DNA of 64,000 bases from Bradyrhizobium erythrophlei (GTDB taxonomy: Bacteria > Pseudomonadota > Alphaproteobacteria > Rhizobiales > Xanthobacteraceae). The stretch covers positions 7,225,001 through 7,289,000 of the forward strand of contig NZ_LT670818.1 of assembly GCF_900129505.1 (NCBI RefSeq), written 5' to 3'. Below are positions 35,749 through 45,100 of this stretch, piece by piece. How positions within the stretch are numbered: the first letter of the stretch is position 1; every line of letters begins with the position of its first letter. The translations under genes were made by a program, and so were the position numbers. Below the pieces are notes generated by a model. It did not search any database. It was not told the origin of the DNA and saw nothing but the letters and a program-made list of their open reading frames with translations.

Positions 35749-37317
35749 TCAGCTCCACTTGCTCGCGCCACTGGCTTTTCTGATCGGCTCGGCGAGATTC
35801 TTTGTGAGCGCCAGCCAGGACTGCTTCACCTTGTCCTTGCCGATACGGCGGGTAATGCGGTCAAACGCACGTGAAGCGTCGTCGAGCGCGACCTTCGGCT
35901 TCTTGTCTCCGGTCATGCAGGCATGCACCTCCTTGTCGAGTGCGTCCTGGTATTCGAATCCACCCGGTAGACAGAAGTCAGGCACGGTGTTGACCATGTT
36001 GTCGTACAGGGTCTGCAGGTATTCCGGCGAATACGCATCCTTCAACCGCTGCGTGGGGGCCAGCATATGGTTCTTGCGGTAGGGATCGGAATAGCCGCCA
36101 AGATACGGAATGGCATCAGCTGAGATGGTCGGCGACGTCATCCACTGGGCGTAAGCGTAAGCGAGCTCGGGATTCGCCGAATACTTGGAGACCGCGTAGC
36201 CGTAGCCCCAACAGAATAGACCCGCATAGAGCAGACTGCCGTCCTTGAGCTTATCGGCCGGCATGACCGTGGCAGCAATTTTGCCTGTCGTAGCCGGTCC
36301 GGTCGACGGCGCCTTCGAATATTTGAAGCCCGACGGCCAGACAATATTCATGAAGCCCTCGCCACGGCCGAACGAATTGTAGTTCGACGACCAGATGAAG
36401 CTGAACGCATCGGGATGAAGATACTGATTGACCGCCAGCATATCTTCCAGGGCGGCCAGACCTTCATCCGAATTAAACGTCGGATTCATATCCTGGTCGA
36501 AGTACAGCCGTCCCTTCGAGATCAGCCGCTGCATGAACATCCATTTGACATAGTAGCGCGACCGATATTCCAGACTGCCGTAGAACTTGTTGGCGGGGTC
36601 ATGCATGAATTGTGCAAGATTGTAATACTCACCCCAGGTCTTCGGTACGCCCAGCGGATAGCCGAATTTGTCGGCAAACGCCTTCATTTTGGTCGGATTC
36701 TTCAGGTGATCGTCGCGGCACAATAGCGTGATCTGATCACCGTCGTTCAGAAGTCCGGCGACGCGACCGTTATAGAGTTGGGCATGATGACTAGCGGGAA
36801 AGACGACTCCCCATTCCTTATCGAAGATTTCGGGGTTGTGCTTCTCGACCCAGTCCGTCAGATCGAAAATGACACCAGAGTCGATCCAGTCCGGATAGGA
36901 CATCGCCGTCGGCATCATCACGTCGTAGCGGCCGGTCTTGGCAACAGCCTCCTGCATGCCCTTGGTATGAACGACTTCATCGGGCTCCTCGATGAACTCC
37001 AGCGTGATGCCCAGCTCGTTCTTCCACTTCTCGACATAGGGCGTCATGTTGCCGATCGAACCGGTCGGGATCAACAACGTCAGCGTCTTCTTGGTTGCCT
37101 TCGCGGCCGCTTCCTTGGCGAGCGCCCACGCCCTCTCTTCCGATCCGCCGATGGCTGCGAACGCCTTCGACGCTCCGAGTGGCGACTGCAGCACGGCGTT
37201 GGCGACAAACGTCGAGACGCCAAGCATGGTCAGCGAACGCACGAAACTGCGTCGATCGATTTCGCCGGCCTCATACTTTCCAATCGTAGTTTTGATCTCA
37301 TCAACGTTGCGGTTCAT
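35749..37317 (-). CDS. ABC transporter substrate-binding protein (family 1), Tat signal
   Basis: The ATG at 37315-37317 is preceded by AGGGGATGAC and gives 522 residues, larger than most family members (about 420). A twin-arginine-like leader (IDRRSFVRSLTMLGVSTFVANAV) lies near residues 22-44. The mature part contains LTLLIPTGSIGNMTPYVEKWKNELGITLEFIEEP, GRYDVMMPTAMSYPDWIDSGVIFDLTDW and WPSGFKYSK, a pattern of family 1 extracellular solute-binding proteins. It is the first gene of the importer operon and is divergent from the second MocR gene. The ligand is unknown. Confidence 0.92.
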   Translation of the reverse strand: MNRNVDEIKTTIGKYEAGEIDRRSFVRSLTMLGVSTFVANAVLQSPLGASKAFAAIGGSEERAWALAKEAAAKATKKTLTLLIPTGSIGNMTPYVEKWKNELGITLEFIEEPDEVVHTKGMQEAVAKTGRYDVMMPTAMSYPDWIDSGVIFDLTDWVEKHNPEIFDKEWGVVFPASHHAQLYNGRVAGLLNDGDQITLLCRDDHLKNPTKMKAFADKFGYPLGVPKTWGEYYNLAQFMHDPANKFYGSLEYRSRYYVKWMFMQRLISKGRLYFDQDMNPTFNSDEGLAALEDMLAVNQYLHPDAFSFIWSSNYNSFGRGEGFMNIVWPSGFKYSKAPSTGPATTGKIAATVMPADKLKDGSLLYAGLFCWGYGYAVSKYSANPELAYAYAQWMTSPTISADAIPYLGGYSDPYRKNHMLAPTQRLKDAYSPEYLQTLYDNMVNTVPDFCLPGGFEYQDALDKEVHACMTGDKKPKVALDDASRAFDRITRRIGKDKVKQSWLALTKNLAEPIRKASGASKWS

Positions 37318-37663
37318 GTCATCCCCTGTCGATAGACTTCCGATAGTGGTTTGCACAACTTAGTGGCAACATGCTCAAATCATCACACATCCCGGCGAAT
37401 GCGCCCATTTGATTATCCCGGCCGGAACACTTTCGGCCGAGCAACAGCTACGCTTCGGGCGCCGTGCCGGATCGCTCTCGATCAAAGCAAAATAAGTTGC
37501 TTGCGACAGGCCCTTAGCTCATCTTGTGAAGTCAACGTTAAGCGAAACAACAAACAGCGAGCAGAGCCATTTTGATTTTAAGATCGGTACCAATCAATTT
37601 GTACTCGCCGCCGATTTGCGGGGAAAGCACGATCGACGAGATTGATACGGTGGGATTTTCTTG
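37318..37663. promoter_or_regulatory. Divergent promoter region of the transporter operon and MocR gene 2
   Basis: The 346-base gap contains no gene. Near the MocR side, GGTAC and GTACT are spaced by nine AT-rich bases at about 37588-37606, a possible MocR direct-repeat site. Promoter boxes are not clear, and I found no sigma-54 consensus here. Confidence 0.35.
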
Positions 37664-39166
37664 ATGTCTAAGACAGCAGTCACTGGATCGTTGATCGGAT
37701 TTCAATTGGAAGACGGCTCTGCTCTTCCAAAGTATCAGCAGATCGCCGACCACCTGCGCGGTGCTATTGAGAGTGGACGCATACCGGCCGGCATTAAGTT
37801 GCCGTCGACTCGCGTTTTCGCCGAGGAGATCGGCGTATCGCGCAACGTGATCTTGCAGGCGTTCGATCGACTCATCGATGAGGGCTTCTTGTCCAGCCGT
37901 ATTGGCGACGGGACTTATGTGCTGGAGCCCACCGGCGGGCATGGTCGGTCGCCACTTGAAACAAAGACTTCATCCGTGGGACAACGATATCCGTTCAGAT
38001 CGTTGTCACGCAGGGGTAAGAGCCTTACGGCGTCGGCCACGGATGCTTTCCCGGAACGTCCCACGACATTCATGCCGGACCTTCCGGATCTGCGCGAGTT
38101 TCCGATCAAAACCTGGCTACGCCTGCTAAACGAGACGTCGGGTCGGCTTCGCGGTGAGATTCTCGCCGATACATCCAATGCTGGTTACGAGCCCCTGCGG
38201 CGGGCTATTGCGCGGCATCTCAACATCTTCCGCGGTATGACCTGCACGTCTGAGCAGATCATTATCACCACGGGTTCCCAGCAGAGTCTTGATCTGGTCA
38301 GCCGCATGCTGTTCGACCCTGGCGATCCGGTCTGGCTCGAAGAGCCCGGGTATGTCGGCACCCGTTCGATTTTTAAGGGCAATGGCGCTTCGCTGTGTCC
38401 TGTCGAGGTCGATGACCAAGGCCTCTGCATCGAAGAGGCACTTGCCAAACACCCATCGCCGCGCCTGATTTTTACGTCGTCTTCGCGTCACTATCCCTTG
38501 GGCGCAACGCTTTCGCTCCAACGACGCTCTGCCCTCATCGAACTCGCGAGCCGTTGCGGCGCCTGGATCGTCGAAGATGATTACGATAACGAATTTCGTT
38601 ATGTCGGTCATACCCCAACCTCGATTCACGGGCTGGACATTGGACAACGCACCATCCATCTGGGGACGTTCTCGAAGATTCTGCTTCCGTCATTCCGCTT
38701 AGGCTACGTCGTGGTGCCGCCCGATCTTGCCGAACCCTTTGCCAAGGCGCGGGCGGTGGTCGATCGCCACGCCTCGCTCATTGAGCAAATGGTGCTTTCG
38801 GAATTCATGCACCGTGGTCTGTTCGTCGCCCATATCCGACGGATGCGGAGCCTTTATAGAGCGCGCCAGGTTAGGCTGATTGGTGGACTAAACGAAATTT
38901 TCGACAATGGGCTTCGTCTTTCTTCAACCGACACCGGCATGCACGTCATCATACCGCTCGACCAGGCCGCTGACGATCAGGAGATCGCGCGCAAAGCTAT
39001 GGACTATGGCGTTGTGCTCCGTCCGCTGTCACCCTACTACGCAGGTCGAACGAAACGTCAGGGGCTTCTGCTTGGCTTTTCAGCTTACAACGTCGACGAA
39101 ATCGAACAGGGACTCGCGCGCTTGTCCAAACTAAGAACGACAATAAATCCCGTGCTTGCGACTTAA
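37664..39166 (+). CDS. MocR-type regulator (GntR + PLP aminotransferase), copy 2
   Basis: The ATG at 37664 directly follows an in-frame TTG at 37661; the protein is 500 residues. The GntR domain has LPKYQQIADHLRGAIESGRIPAG and FAEEIGVSRNVILQAFDRLIDEGFL. The aminotransferase domain has ITTGSQQSLDLVSRMLFDPGD, EEPGYVGTR, IVEDDYDNEFRY and the PLP Lys in GTFSKILLPSFRLGYVVVP. It is divergent from the ABC importer-GS-amidase operon, its likely target, and 118 bases upstream of the PPOX gene. A PLP-reactive amine or amino acid effector would match an amine-catabolic operon. Confidence 0.93.
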   Translation: MSKTAVTGSLIGFQLEDGSALPKYQQIADHLRGAIESGRIPAGIKLPSTRVFAEEIGVSRNVILQAFDRLIDEGFLSSRIGDGTYVLEPTGGHGRSPLETKTSSVGQRYPFRSLSRRGKSLTASATDAFPERPTTFMPDLPDLREFPIKTWLRLLNETSGRLRGEILADTSNAGYEPLRRAIARHLNIFRGMTCTSEQIIITTGSQQSLDLVSRMLFDPGDPVWLEEPGYVGTRSIFKGNGASLCPVEVDDQGLCIEEALAKHPSPRLIFTSSSRHYPLGATLSLQRRSALIELASRCGAWIVEDDYDNEFRYVGHTPTSIHGLDIGQRTIHLGTFSKILLPSFRLGYVVVPPDLAEPFAKARAVVDRHASLIEQMVLSEFMHRGLFVAHIRRMRSLYRARQVRLIGGLNEIFDNGLRLSSTDTGMHVIIPLDQAADDQEIARKAMDYGVVLRPLSPYYAGRTKRQGLLLGFSAYNVDEIEQGLARLSKLRTTINPVLAT

Positions 39167-39284
39167 TAATGAGCTCGGCATCAATTGGCCCCGTTCATTT
39201 TTTGTAAATGGCTCCAAGGGGCGGACCGTGTTCTAGGTATATCAGTTTCGCGGGAATCGGCCCGTGATGGTGGTGTAGAACAAG

Positions 39285-39962
39285 ATGAATGCCAGCAATG
39301 AAGCTTCCAAGCCCGTGGAACCATCGAGCGAGCGGACACGGCTGAAGAGGTATCATTGGTTAGCCAAGTACGATCGAGATACGATCAATGCGATTATCGA
39401 CGCTGGTATCGTCTGCCAGATCGGCTATGTGATCGACTCGATGCCTTATGTGACGCCGACCAATCACTGGCGTATTGATGACTACATTTATTGGCATGGC
39501 TCCTCTGCCAGCCGGATGCTGAAAACGCATCAGGAAGGCATTCCAGTCTGCTTCAGCGTCACGCATTTGGATGGGATCGTCTTCTCCCGCGCGGCATTCA
39601 ACCACAACGTCAATTTCCGTTCAGTGATGGCGTTCGGGAAGGCGGAATTCTGTGAGGACGAGGTCAAGCGTCATGCGCTCGAGATCTTTACCGACAGGCT
39701 GGCACCAGGTCTTTGGGACTATGCCCGAAAGCCAGCCGAGCAGGAATGGAAGGCGACCAAGGTGATCCGAATGAAACTGGATGAGGTATCGGCTAAGGTT
39801 AGCGACGGTCTTCCCGATGAGGAGCCAGAAGATTGCATTTCCAACAGGTGGGCCGGATCAGTCGGACTGCGGCTGGTACAGCTTCCGCCCGTTCCTGATC
39901 CGAAGCTGCGGAAAGGCATCGAAATGCCAAGCTTCATCAAGAACTTTCGCTATCTGAAATAG
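39285..39962 (+). CDS. Pyridoxamine 5'-phosphate oxidase-family (FMN-binding split barrel) protein, copy 2
   Basis: The 225-residue protein runs in parallel with the protein at 14807-15481, with long identical stretches such as RTRLKRYHWLAKYDRDTINA and YVTPTNHWRIDDY and only scattered substitutions. The C-terminus PSFIKNFRYLK is also shared. PPOX-fold proteins bind FMN or a related cofactor; many beside MocR genes are uncharacterised. It follows MocR copy 2 and may be co-transcribed with it. A terminator-like hairpin lies 33 bases after the stop. Confidence 0.9.
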   Translation: MNASNEASKPVEPSSERTRLKRYHWLAKYDRDTINAIIDAGIVCQIGYVIDSMPYVTPTNHWRIDDYIYWHGSSASRMLKTHQEGIPVCFSVTHLDGIVFSRAAFNHNVNFRSVMAFGKAEFCEDEVKRHALEIFTDRLAPGLWDYARKPAEQEWKATKVIRMKLDEVSAKVSDGLPDEEPEDCISNRWAGSVGLRLVQLPPVPDPKLRKGIEMPSFIKNFRYLK

Positions 39963-39994
39963 GCCCTGCCTGACGATTCGACCTTGAAAACAAA

Positions 39995-40024
39995 AACCCA
40001 ATAATCCGTTTAGATTGCTGGGTT
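39995..40024 (+). terminator. Intrinsic terminator-like hairpin
   Basis: AACCCA at 39995-40000 pairs with TGGGTT at 40019-40024, with AATC/GATT pairing inside. The downstream U-run is poor (CTTAGTATC). The position right after the PPOX gene supports a transcription end. Confidence 0.5.
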
Positions 40025-40039
40025 CTTAGTATCAATCTT

Positions 40040-40061
40040 GGTTGCGGGGGGACTCGCAACC
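40040..40061. repeat. GGTTGCG/CGCAACC hairpin repeat
   Basis: GGTTGCG at 40040-40046 and CGCAACC at 40055-40061 form a perfect seven-base stem. A near-identical segment occurs at 60213-60231 (TGGTTGCGGGGACTCGCAA). It looks like a dispersed intergenic repeat of this genome. Confidence 0.5.
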
Positions 40062-40070
40062 ACCGATACC

Positions 40071-40100
40071 GACATTCGCTGATGGTAGCCATTTGAGGTA
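40071..40100 (+). repeat. Dispersed 30-base repeat, copy 2
   Basis: This is the second copy of the repeat at 27731-27760 (25 of 30 bases identical, same orientation). It follows directly after the hairpin repeat at 40040. Confidence 0.5.
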
Positions 40101-40442
40101 ACGGCCGGGGTATATTCAGCTTGGAAGTCTAGAAATATTGTAGTGTTTCAGCGGCCATTCTGACATTTTCGGCATTTTTGGCCCATTGAGATCATTACAG
40201 AATTTCCCGTTGTCAGAATGGCGGTTGCAAGCCCGGTGGTCGCAGAACATTCGGCCCGGACGCGAGAAAGGTTCAAATCCCGGACCCGCAACAAACGCCT
40301 CCCTAGACTCGCCTCGTAATATCCCTGAGTCTTTGAGAGGGCGCCAACGGTGCCGTGACTCAGGAAATCCCAAGTCGTACGCTGGGGATGTCCGCTTGCC
40401 GGCACTTTTCCACGGCAAGCGTCGCCGGCGACCTGCCGCACG
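40101..40442. other. Intergenic stretch without a gene
   Basis: The sequence includes a tRNA-like T-loop string (GGTTCAAATCCCGG near 40269), but its stem does not pair and no tRNA can be drawn. No convincing coding frame is present. Confidence 0.4.
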
Positions 40443-41339
40443 TCAGTCGCGCGATACGGACAGCCCCGCGAGAAGCGGAGCGTGCGCGGCGAGACTGCGG
40501 GATACGAACTCCGTGAAGAGCCGCACGCGCTTCGTCTTGCGTGTCTCCCCCTGTGTGAGAAGCCAGAGCGTTCCATGCATGTGCAGGTCGGTGCCCGACA
40601 CCCTCACCAATAGGGGGTCGGCATCTCCGACGAAGCACGGCAGTGTCGTCATCCCGAGCCCTTGCCGTACTGCAACGATCTGCGCCTCGCCGTCCGTGGT
40701 CCTGAACGGAACTCCTGTGGCACGAACCTCACCCTCGCGGGCCCATTCCGGGATGCCATAAATGCTTATCACGATCCACCGGATGGGGTCCGGCGCGCCC
40801 GCACGCCACGCGGCCAGTCGATCGCGGGACATGTAGACGCCGCCGAACAGCTCCGGTCCCTTCAGGCCATGAAGATTGAGCGGCAGGGTTTTGCGGTCGT
40901 AGACGACGCGGATCGCGACATCGGCCTCCCGGTTGGTCAGATTTGCCAACTCGCCGGACGCCAGGATTTCCATCTCGATGTCCGGATGCTGACGCGCGAA
41001 ATCGGCGAGGTCCGGCATCAGCAGGTGTGTCGCGAGGGTGGGTGCCAATGTCACCCGCAGAAGTCCGCGCACGCTCTGGTCGCGACCCAAGACGCGCGTC
41101 TCCAATTTAAGCGACGACGCTTCCATCTGCTTCGCGAGTTCGAGGACCTCCTCGCCCGCAGCCGTCAGGCGGTAGCCCGCAGGCAGCTTTTCGAACATGA
41201 GCGCCCCAAGACGTTCCTCAAGCTGGGCGATGCGTCGCAGCACGGTCGCGTGGTTCACACCAAGGCTCTTGGCGGCAGCCCGAACAGAGCCTCCGCGCGA
41301 GACGGCAAGAAAGTAGCGAATGTCATCCCAGTCGATCAT
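40443..41339 (-). CDS. LysR-family transcriptional regulator
   Basis: The likely start is the ATG at 41337-41339 (298 residues); the frame is open up to 41489 but that leader has no homology. The winged helix is IDWDDIRYFLAVSRGGSVRAAAKSLGVNHATVLRRIAQLEERLGALMFEKLPAGYRLTAAGEE. The effector domain follows with LRVTLAPTLATHLLMPDLADFARQHPDIEMEIL. It is divergent from a truncated SDR gene 277 bases away, the normal target arrangement for this group. Confidence 0.93.
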   Translation of the reverse strand: MIDWDDIRYFLAVSRGGSVRAAAKSLGVNHATVLRRIAQLEERLGALMFEKLPAGYRLTAAGEEVLELAKQMEASSLKLETRVLGRDQSVRGLLRVTLAPTLATHLLMPDLADFARQHPDIEMEILASGELANLTNREADVAIRVVYDRKTLPLNLHGLKGPELFGGVYMSRDRLAAWRAGAPDPIRWIVISIYGIPEWAREGEVRATGVPFRTTDGEAQIVAVRQGLGMTTLPCFVGDADPLLVRVSGTDLHMHGTLWLLTQGETRKTKRVRLFTEFVSRSLAAHAPLLAGLSVSRD

Positions 41340-41615
41340 GGTGCAATCCAGCACCACGCGGTGCGCCTTCCAAAGCCCGTATCTAACGGATCGTATAGCA
41401 GTATTGGCGGAAATCATAGCTTGGGGCGACGAGCCCGGCCCAATTCCGACCGGCAACCACCGATCATCGCGGCCGGCATCAATCGTCACCCGGATCGTTT
41501 TCGCACCACCGATGTGCGCTTTTCCACACTCAACGCCTGACCCCGGCGGACCTATGTCGAGGTTCTCGGGGGCGTCCCCAAACGATTAGAGACGGAAGCC
41601 TGGAAGGAAGCAGTC

Positions 41616-41948
41616 ATGGGAAAGCTTGAAGGTAAGGTTGCAGTCATCACGGGTGGATCGAGCGGCATGGCGCTGGCGAGCGCCCAGCGGTTCGTTGAAG
41701 AAGGCGCCTATGTTTTCATCACGGGCCGGAAACAGGAGGCGCTGGACCAGGCCGTCAAACTGATCGGCCGGAACGTGACCGGCGTGCGCGGCGACGCGGC
41801 CAATCTCGACGACCTCGACCGTCTGTTCGACACGGTCAAGCGGGAAAAGGGCAGGATCGACATCCTGTATCCTCCCGAAAACAGACGTGTATCGGACGTC
41901 GTCCCAAGGTGGGCTTTTCGGATTGGCAGCCGGAAATTTTGCGTATGA
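41616..41948 (+). pseudogene. Short-chain dehydrogenase/reductase, 3'-truncated
   Basis: The start is clear: ATG at 41616 after GGAAGGAAGCAGTC. Residues 1-88 are a good SDR N-terminus with [34 protein letters not shown] and [27 protein letters not shown]. After DILY the homology ends where NxxG should follow, and about 20 unrelated residues lead to a stop. The catalytic Ser-Tyr-Lys part (about 150 residues) is gone. The gene is inactive as an oxidoreductase. Confidence 0.85.
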
Positions 41949-42162
41949 ACCAGGACCACCGGTCCGCAGGGAAAAGCGCCTAGAGATTTGAGCACCCCAC
42001 CCCTATTGATTGATGGTCGGCGGCAATATCGCGCGCTTTGTAAGCTGTTCCACAATGCAGGCGATCCCAGCGCCCCTTCGCTTCAATTCGGCTTCAGTGG
42101 CCGCGTTCTGAAGCTCCATGTCGAGAGCGTCGACTATGACGGCGTAAATCCAATTATACTCC
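41891..42162. other. Junction region after the truncated SDR gene
   Basis: This is about 270 bases with no recognisable gene or element. The break within the SDR gene near 41880 shows it is a rearrangement junction. Confidence 0.35.
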
Positions 42163-45100
42163 TCAGGTCAGCTCGTCGAGCAACGCCTTTGTAGCTCTTA
42201 GATCGGCGGTTTCGAAGCCCTCAGTGAACCAGCCGAAGGCGGGCGCGAGTAGCGCGCAGGCGTCACTGTGCCGCCCCAGATCATGCCAGAGGCGCGCCAA
42301 GTCGCGGGTGGCGCGGAGTTCGAGCGACCTGGCGCCTTGTGTGCGGGTTATCGCTATGGCCCGCGCAAAGCAGGTTTCGATCTCAGTGGCCGATGCACCT
42401 TGCACGTGCTTGAGCTCCCCCTCGATGCGGTCGAGCTCACCCTCCCACATGTGTTCGTCATTGGCCGCGACGAGGGCCTTCGCCTCGGCGATGGCGCGCA
42501 GCCCCGGTTCGGCCTGCCCAACTCGCGCGTAGGCCGCAGCGAGCATGCAGAGATACCGGGCTTGATACCAACCGACGCCGAGTGCTGCGCGATCAGCAGC
42601 ATTCTGGCGCATAAGCGCGATGCCTGCCTCTGTGGCACCCTGCTGCACCATCGCCCAGCCGCGAAGAATCAGGCCATTCACGCGCCAGTAGCCCAGGCTG
42701 TGCCGATCGGCCAGCTCAACGATCGCTTCGGCATGGGCTCGCACGCCCGGGACATCGCCGAGGAGTTCGTCCAAGCCCGCGCCGGCGAAATTGTGGACGT
42801 GCGCTGTTAGGTTCGCCTGATCCAACTCCGCCGCGCGGCGGAACGCCTCGTTACTCGAACGACGCGCTTGTTCGGGAAAGCCGAGGATCCAGAGGACGGG
42901 CGCGAGATAGGTGAGCGCCGAGACCTGCGGATCGTGAACGTAGTGCACCGGCTGTGATCGATGCTGGCGCGCGTCGTACAGCTGCAGGATCGCCTCGAAC
43001 TCGGACCGTGCCTCGGGAAATGCCCCGAAGTGCATGGCCGTGATCCCGGCCAAGCGGTGGCTGGCAAGGCCAATCACCGGATTCGGCAGGCGTTCGGATA
43101 CCTGCCGAGCCTCATCGGTCAGTCGCCGCATCATGCGATAGTCGCCGCGCACGAAGTAATAGACGAACTCGCCGCTGAGGGGCGCGACGAGAGGCTCCGC
43201 CTCGCCGAGACGCTCGCAGAGAACACGTGCCCGGCTGTAGGCGGCGCCCGTTTGCGCCGCGGAGTAGCCGTGCACGGCGATCAGGGGTGTGCCGACCGCG
43301 ATTTGAAATGAGAGTTCCCGCCGATCCCGCTCTAGGCTTTCCGGAAGCGTTTTCAATGCTTCCAACCCCCTGGTCAGATGCCGGATGGCTTCGAGATTGG
43401 CCGAGCGTTCGGCGGCGCGCTCGCCGGCTTTTAGCCAATAGCCGATGGCACGCTCGATCTGGCGAGCTTCCGTCAAATGATGTGCCAGGAGTTCAGGCTC
43501 ACGCGCGACCCGCTCGGAAAAGCGCCGCTCCACGACTTCGGCGATGCGTGCATGCAGCTGCTGCCGATCGCTGCGCAGAAGCGTGCTGTAGGCGGCATCC
43601 TGCACCAGAGCGTGCTTGAAGGTGTAAACGGACTCCGGCGGCGCTCCGCGTTGGAACACCAGTTCGGAAGTGACGAGCCGAGCCAGTTCGCTCTGAAGCT
43701 CCCGATCGTTTCGGCCGGCGACGGCGCCGAGCAACTCGTAAGAAAACTCACGGCCGATGACCGCTCCGGTCTGTGCCACCTGTTTGGCAGCCGGCCCGAG
43801 CCGGTCGAGCCGCGCCAGCAGGGACGCGTGCAGCGTCGCCGGCAGGGCGAGCGCTGATGTGGATGGCCCAGCGAGCGCGCCTTCGGCGTTGCTTCCGCCC
43901 GCGTGGGCCTCCAAAACAGCTTTTGTCAACTCTTCGACAAAGAGCGGCACGCCGTCGGTGCGCGTGACGATCTCTTCCACCGTATCGGCGGGCAGAGCCT
44001 TGTTGCCTGCGACCCGCTGCACGAGCATCGCGCCCTGGCGCCGGTCCAGCCGGCTGAGTGCCAACATCGTCACGTGCGATCGTCCGCTCCATGGCGGCTG
44101 AAACTCAGGCCGGAAGGTAATCAAAAGCAGCATTGGTAGTCCTGCCGCGCGGTCTATTACGCGATCCAACAGCTCGCGCGAGCTGGGGTCGATCCAGTGC
44201 ACATCCTCGGAGATCATCAAGACCGGCTGGTGCTGGGCCAAGGCTACGAGTTGCCGGAGCAGCGCCTCGAATGTCTCCTCCTTCTTTCGCTGCGGATTGA
44301 GTTGGCGTGGGGCGTACAGATCGCCGCCGGGAATGTTCAGCAATTCGGCAAGGAGGATCACGTCCGCGATTGGCGACGAAGTCCGTGTGAGCAGCGCCTC
44401 TAGCTTGTGAAGCTTGGTCTCGGGCGTGTCGTCCCGCTCAAACCCGGCGGCTCGTTCGAGCTGCACGATTGTCGGGTGGAGAGCGCTGTCCTGGTGGTAT
44501 GGCGAGCAGAAGTAGCGCAATCGGACGTGCGGCTCATCGAGCAGCCGCTCTTCGAGCGCAACGCTCAGGCGCGACTTTCCAATACCCGGCTCGCCCGTGA
44601 GCAACACGACCCGCCCTTCACCCTCCTTCGCCTGTGTCCAGCGCCGGAGCAGCAGCTGAATCTCCTCCCCGCGTCCGACGAGCGGGGCGAGGGCGGCGGC
44701 CGAATGCAAAGCCTCGAACCGGCTTTCGACTGCGCCTTCGCCTCGTACGCGCCACGCGGCCACTGGCGCGACGAAGCCTTTTAGCTCCACCTCGCCGAGT
44801 TCCTCGTACTCAAAGATCTCCCCTGTCAGCTTGTGCGTGCTTGCGGCGATTACGACGCTGCCTGGTTCCGCCAGGGTTTGCAGGCGTGCCGCGAGGTTGG
44901 GCGTCTCACCCACAACACCGCGCTCGTGGGCTTCGCCGGCACCGACAAGATCGCCCACAACGACGAGGCCTGTGGCAATCCCGACCCGCACCCGCAGTCT
45001 CCCGCCCGGCGCAACCTGCACCAGCCGCGCGGTCGTCACAATTTCCAGACCCGCGCGAATCGCCCGCTCGGCGTCGTCCTCATGTGCCTGCGGGTAGCCG

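Noticed and set aside
40240..40290. tRNA-like 3' end (GGTTCAAATCCCGGACCCGCAAC)
   Set aside because: The bases before the T-loop do not pair with those after it, no anticodon or D-arm can be drawn, and there is no CCA in register.
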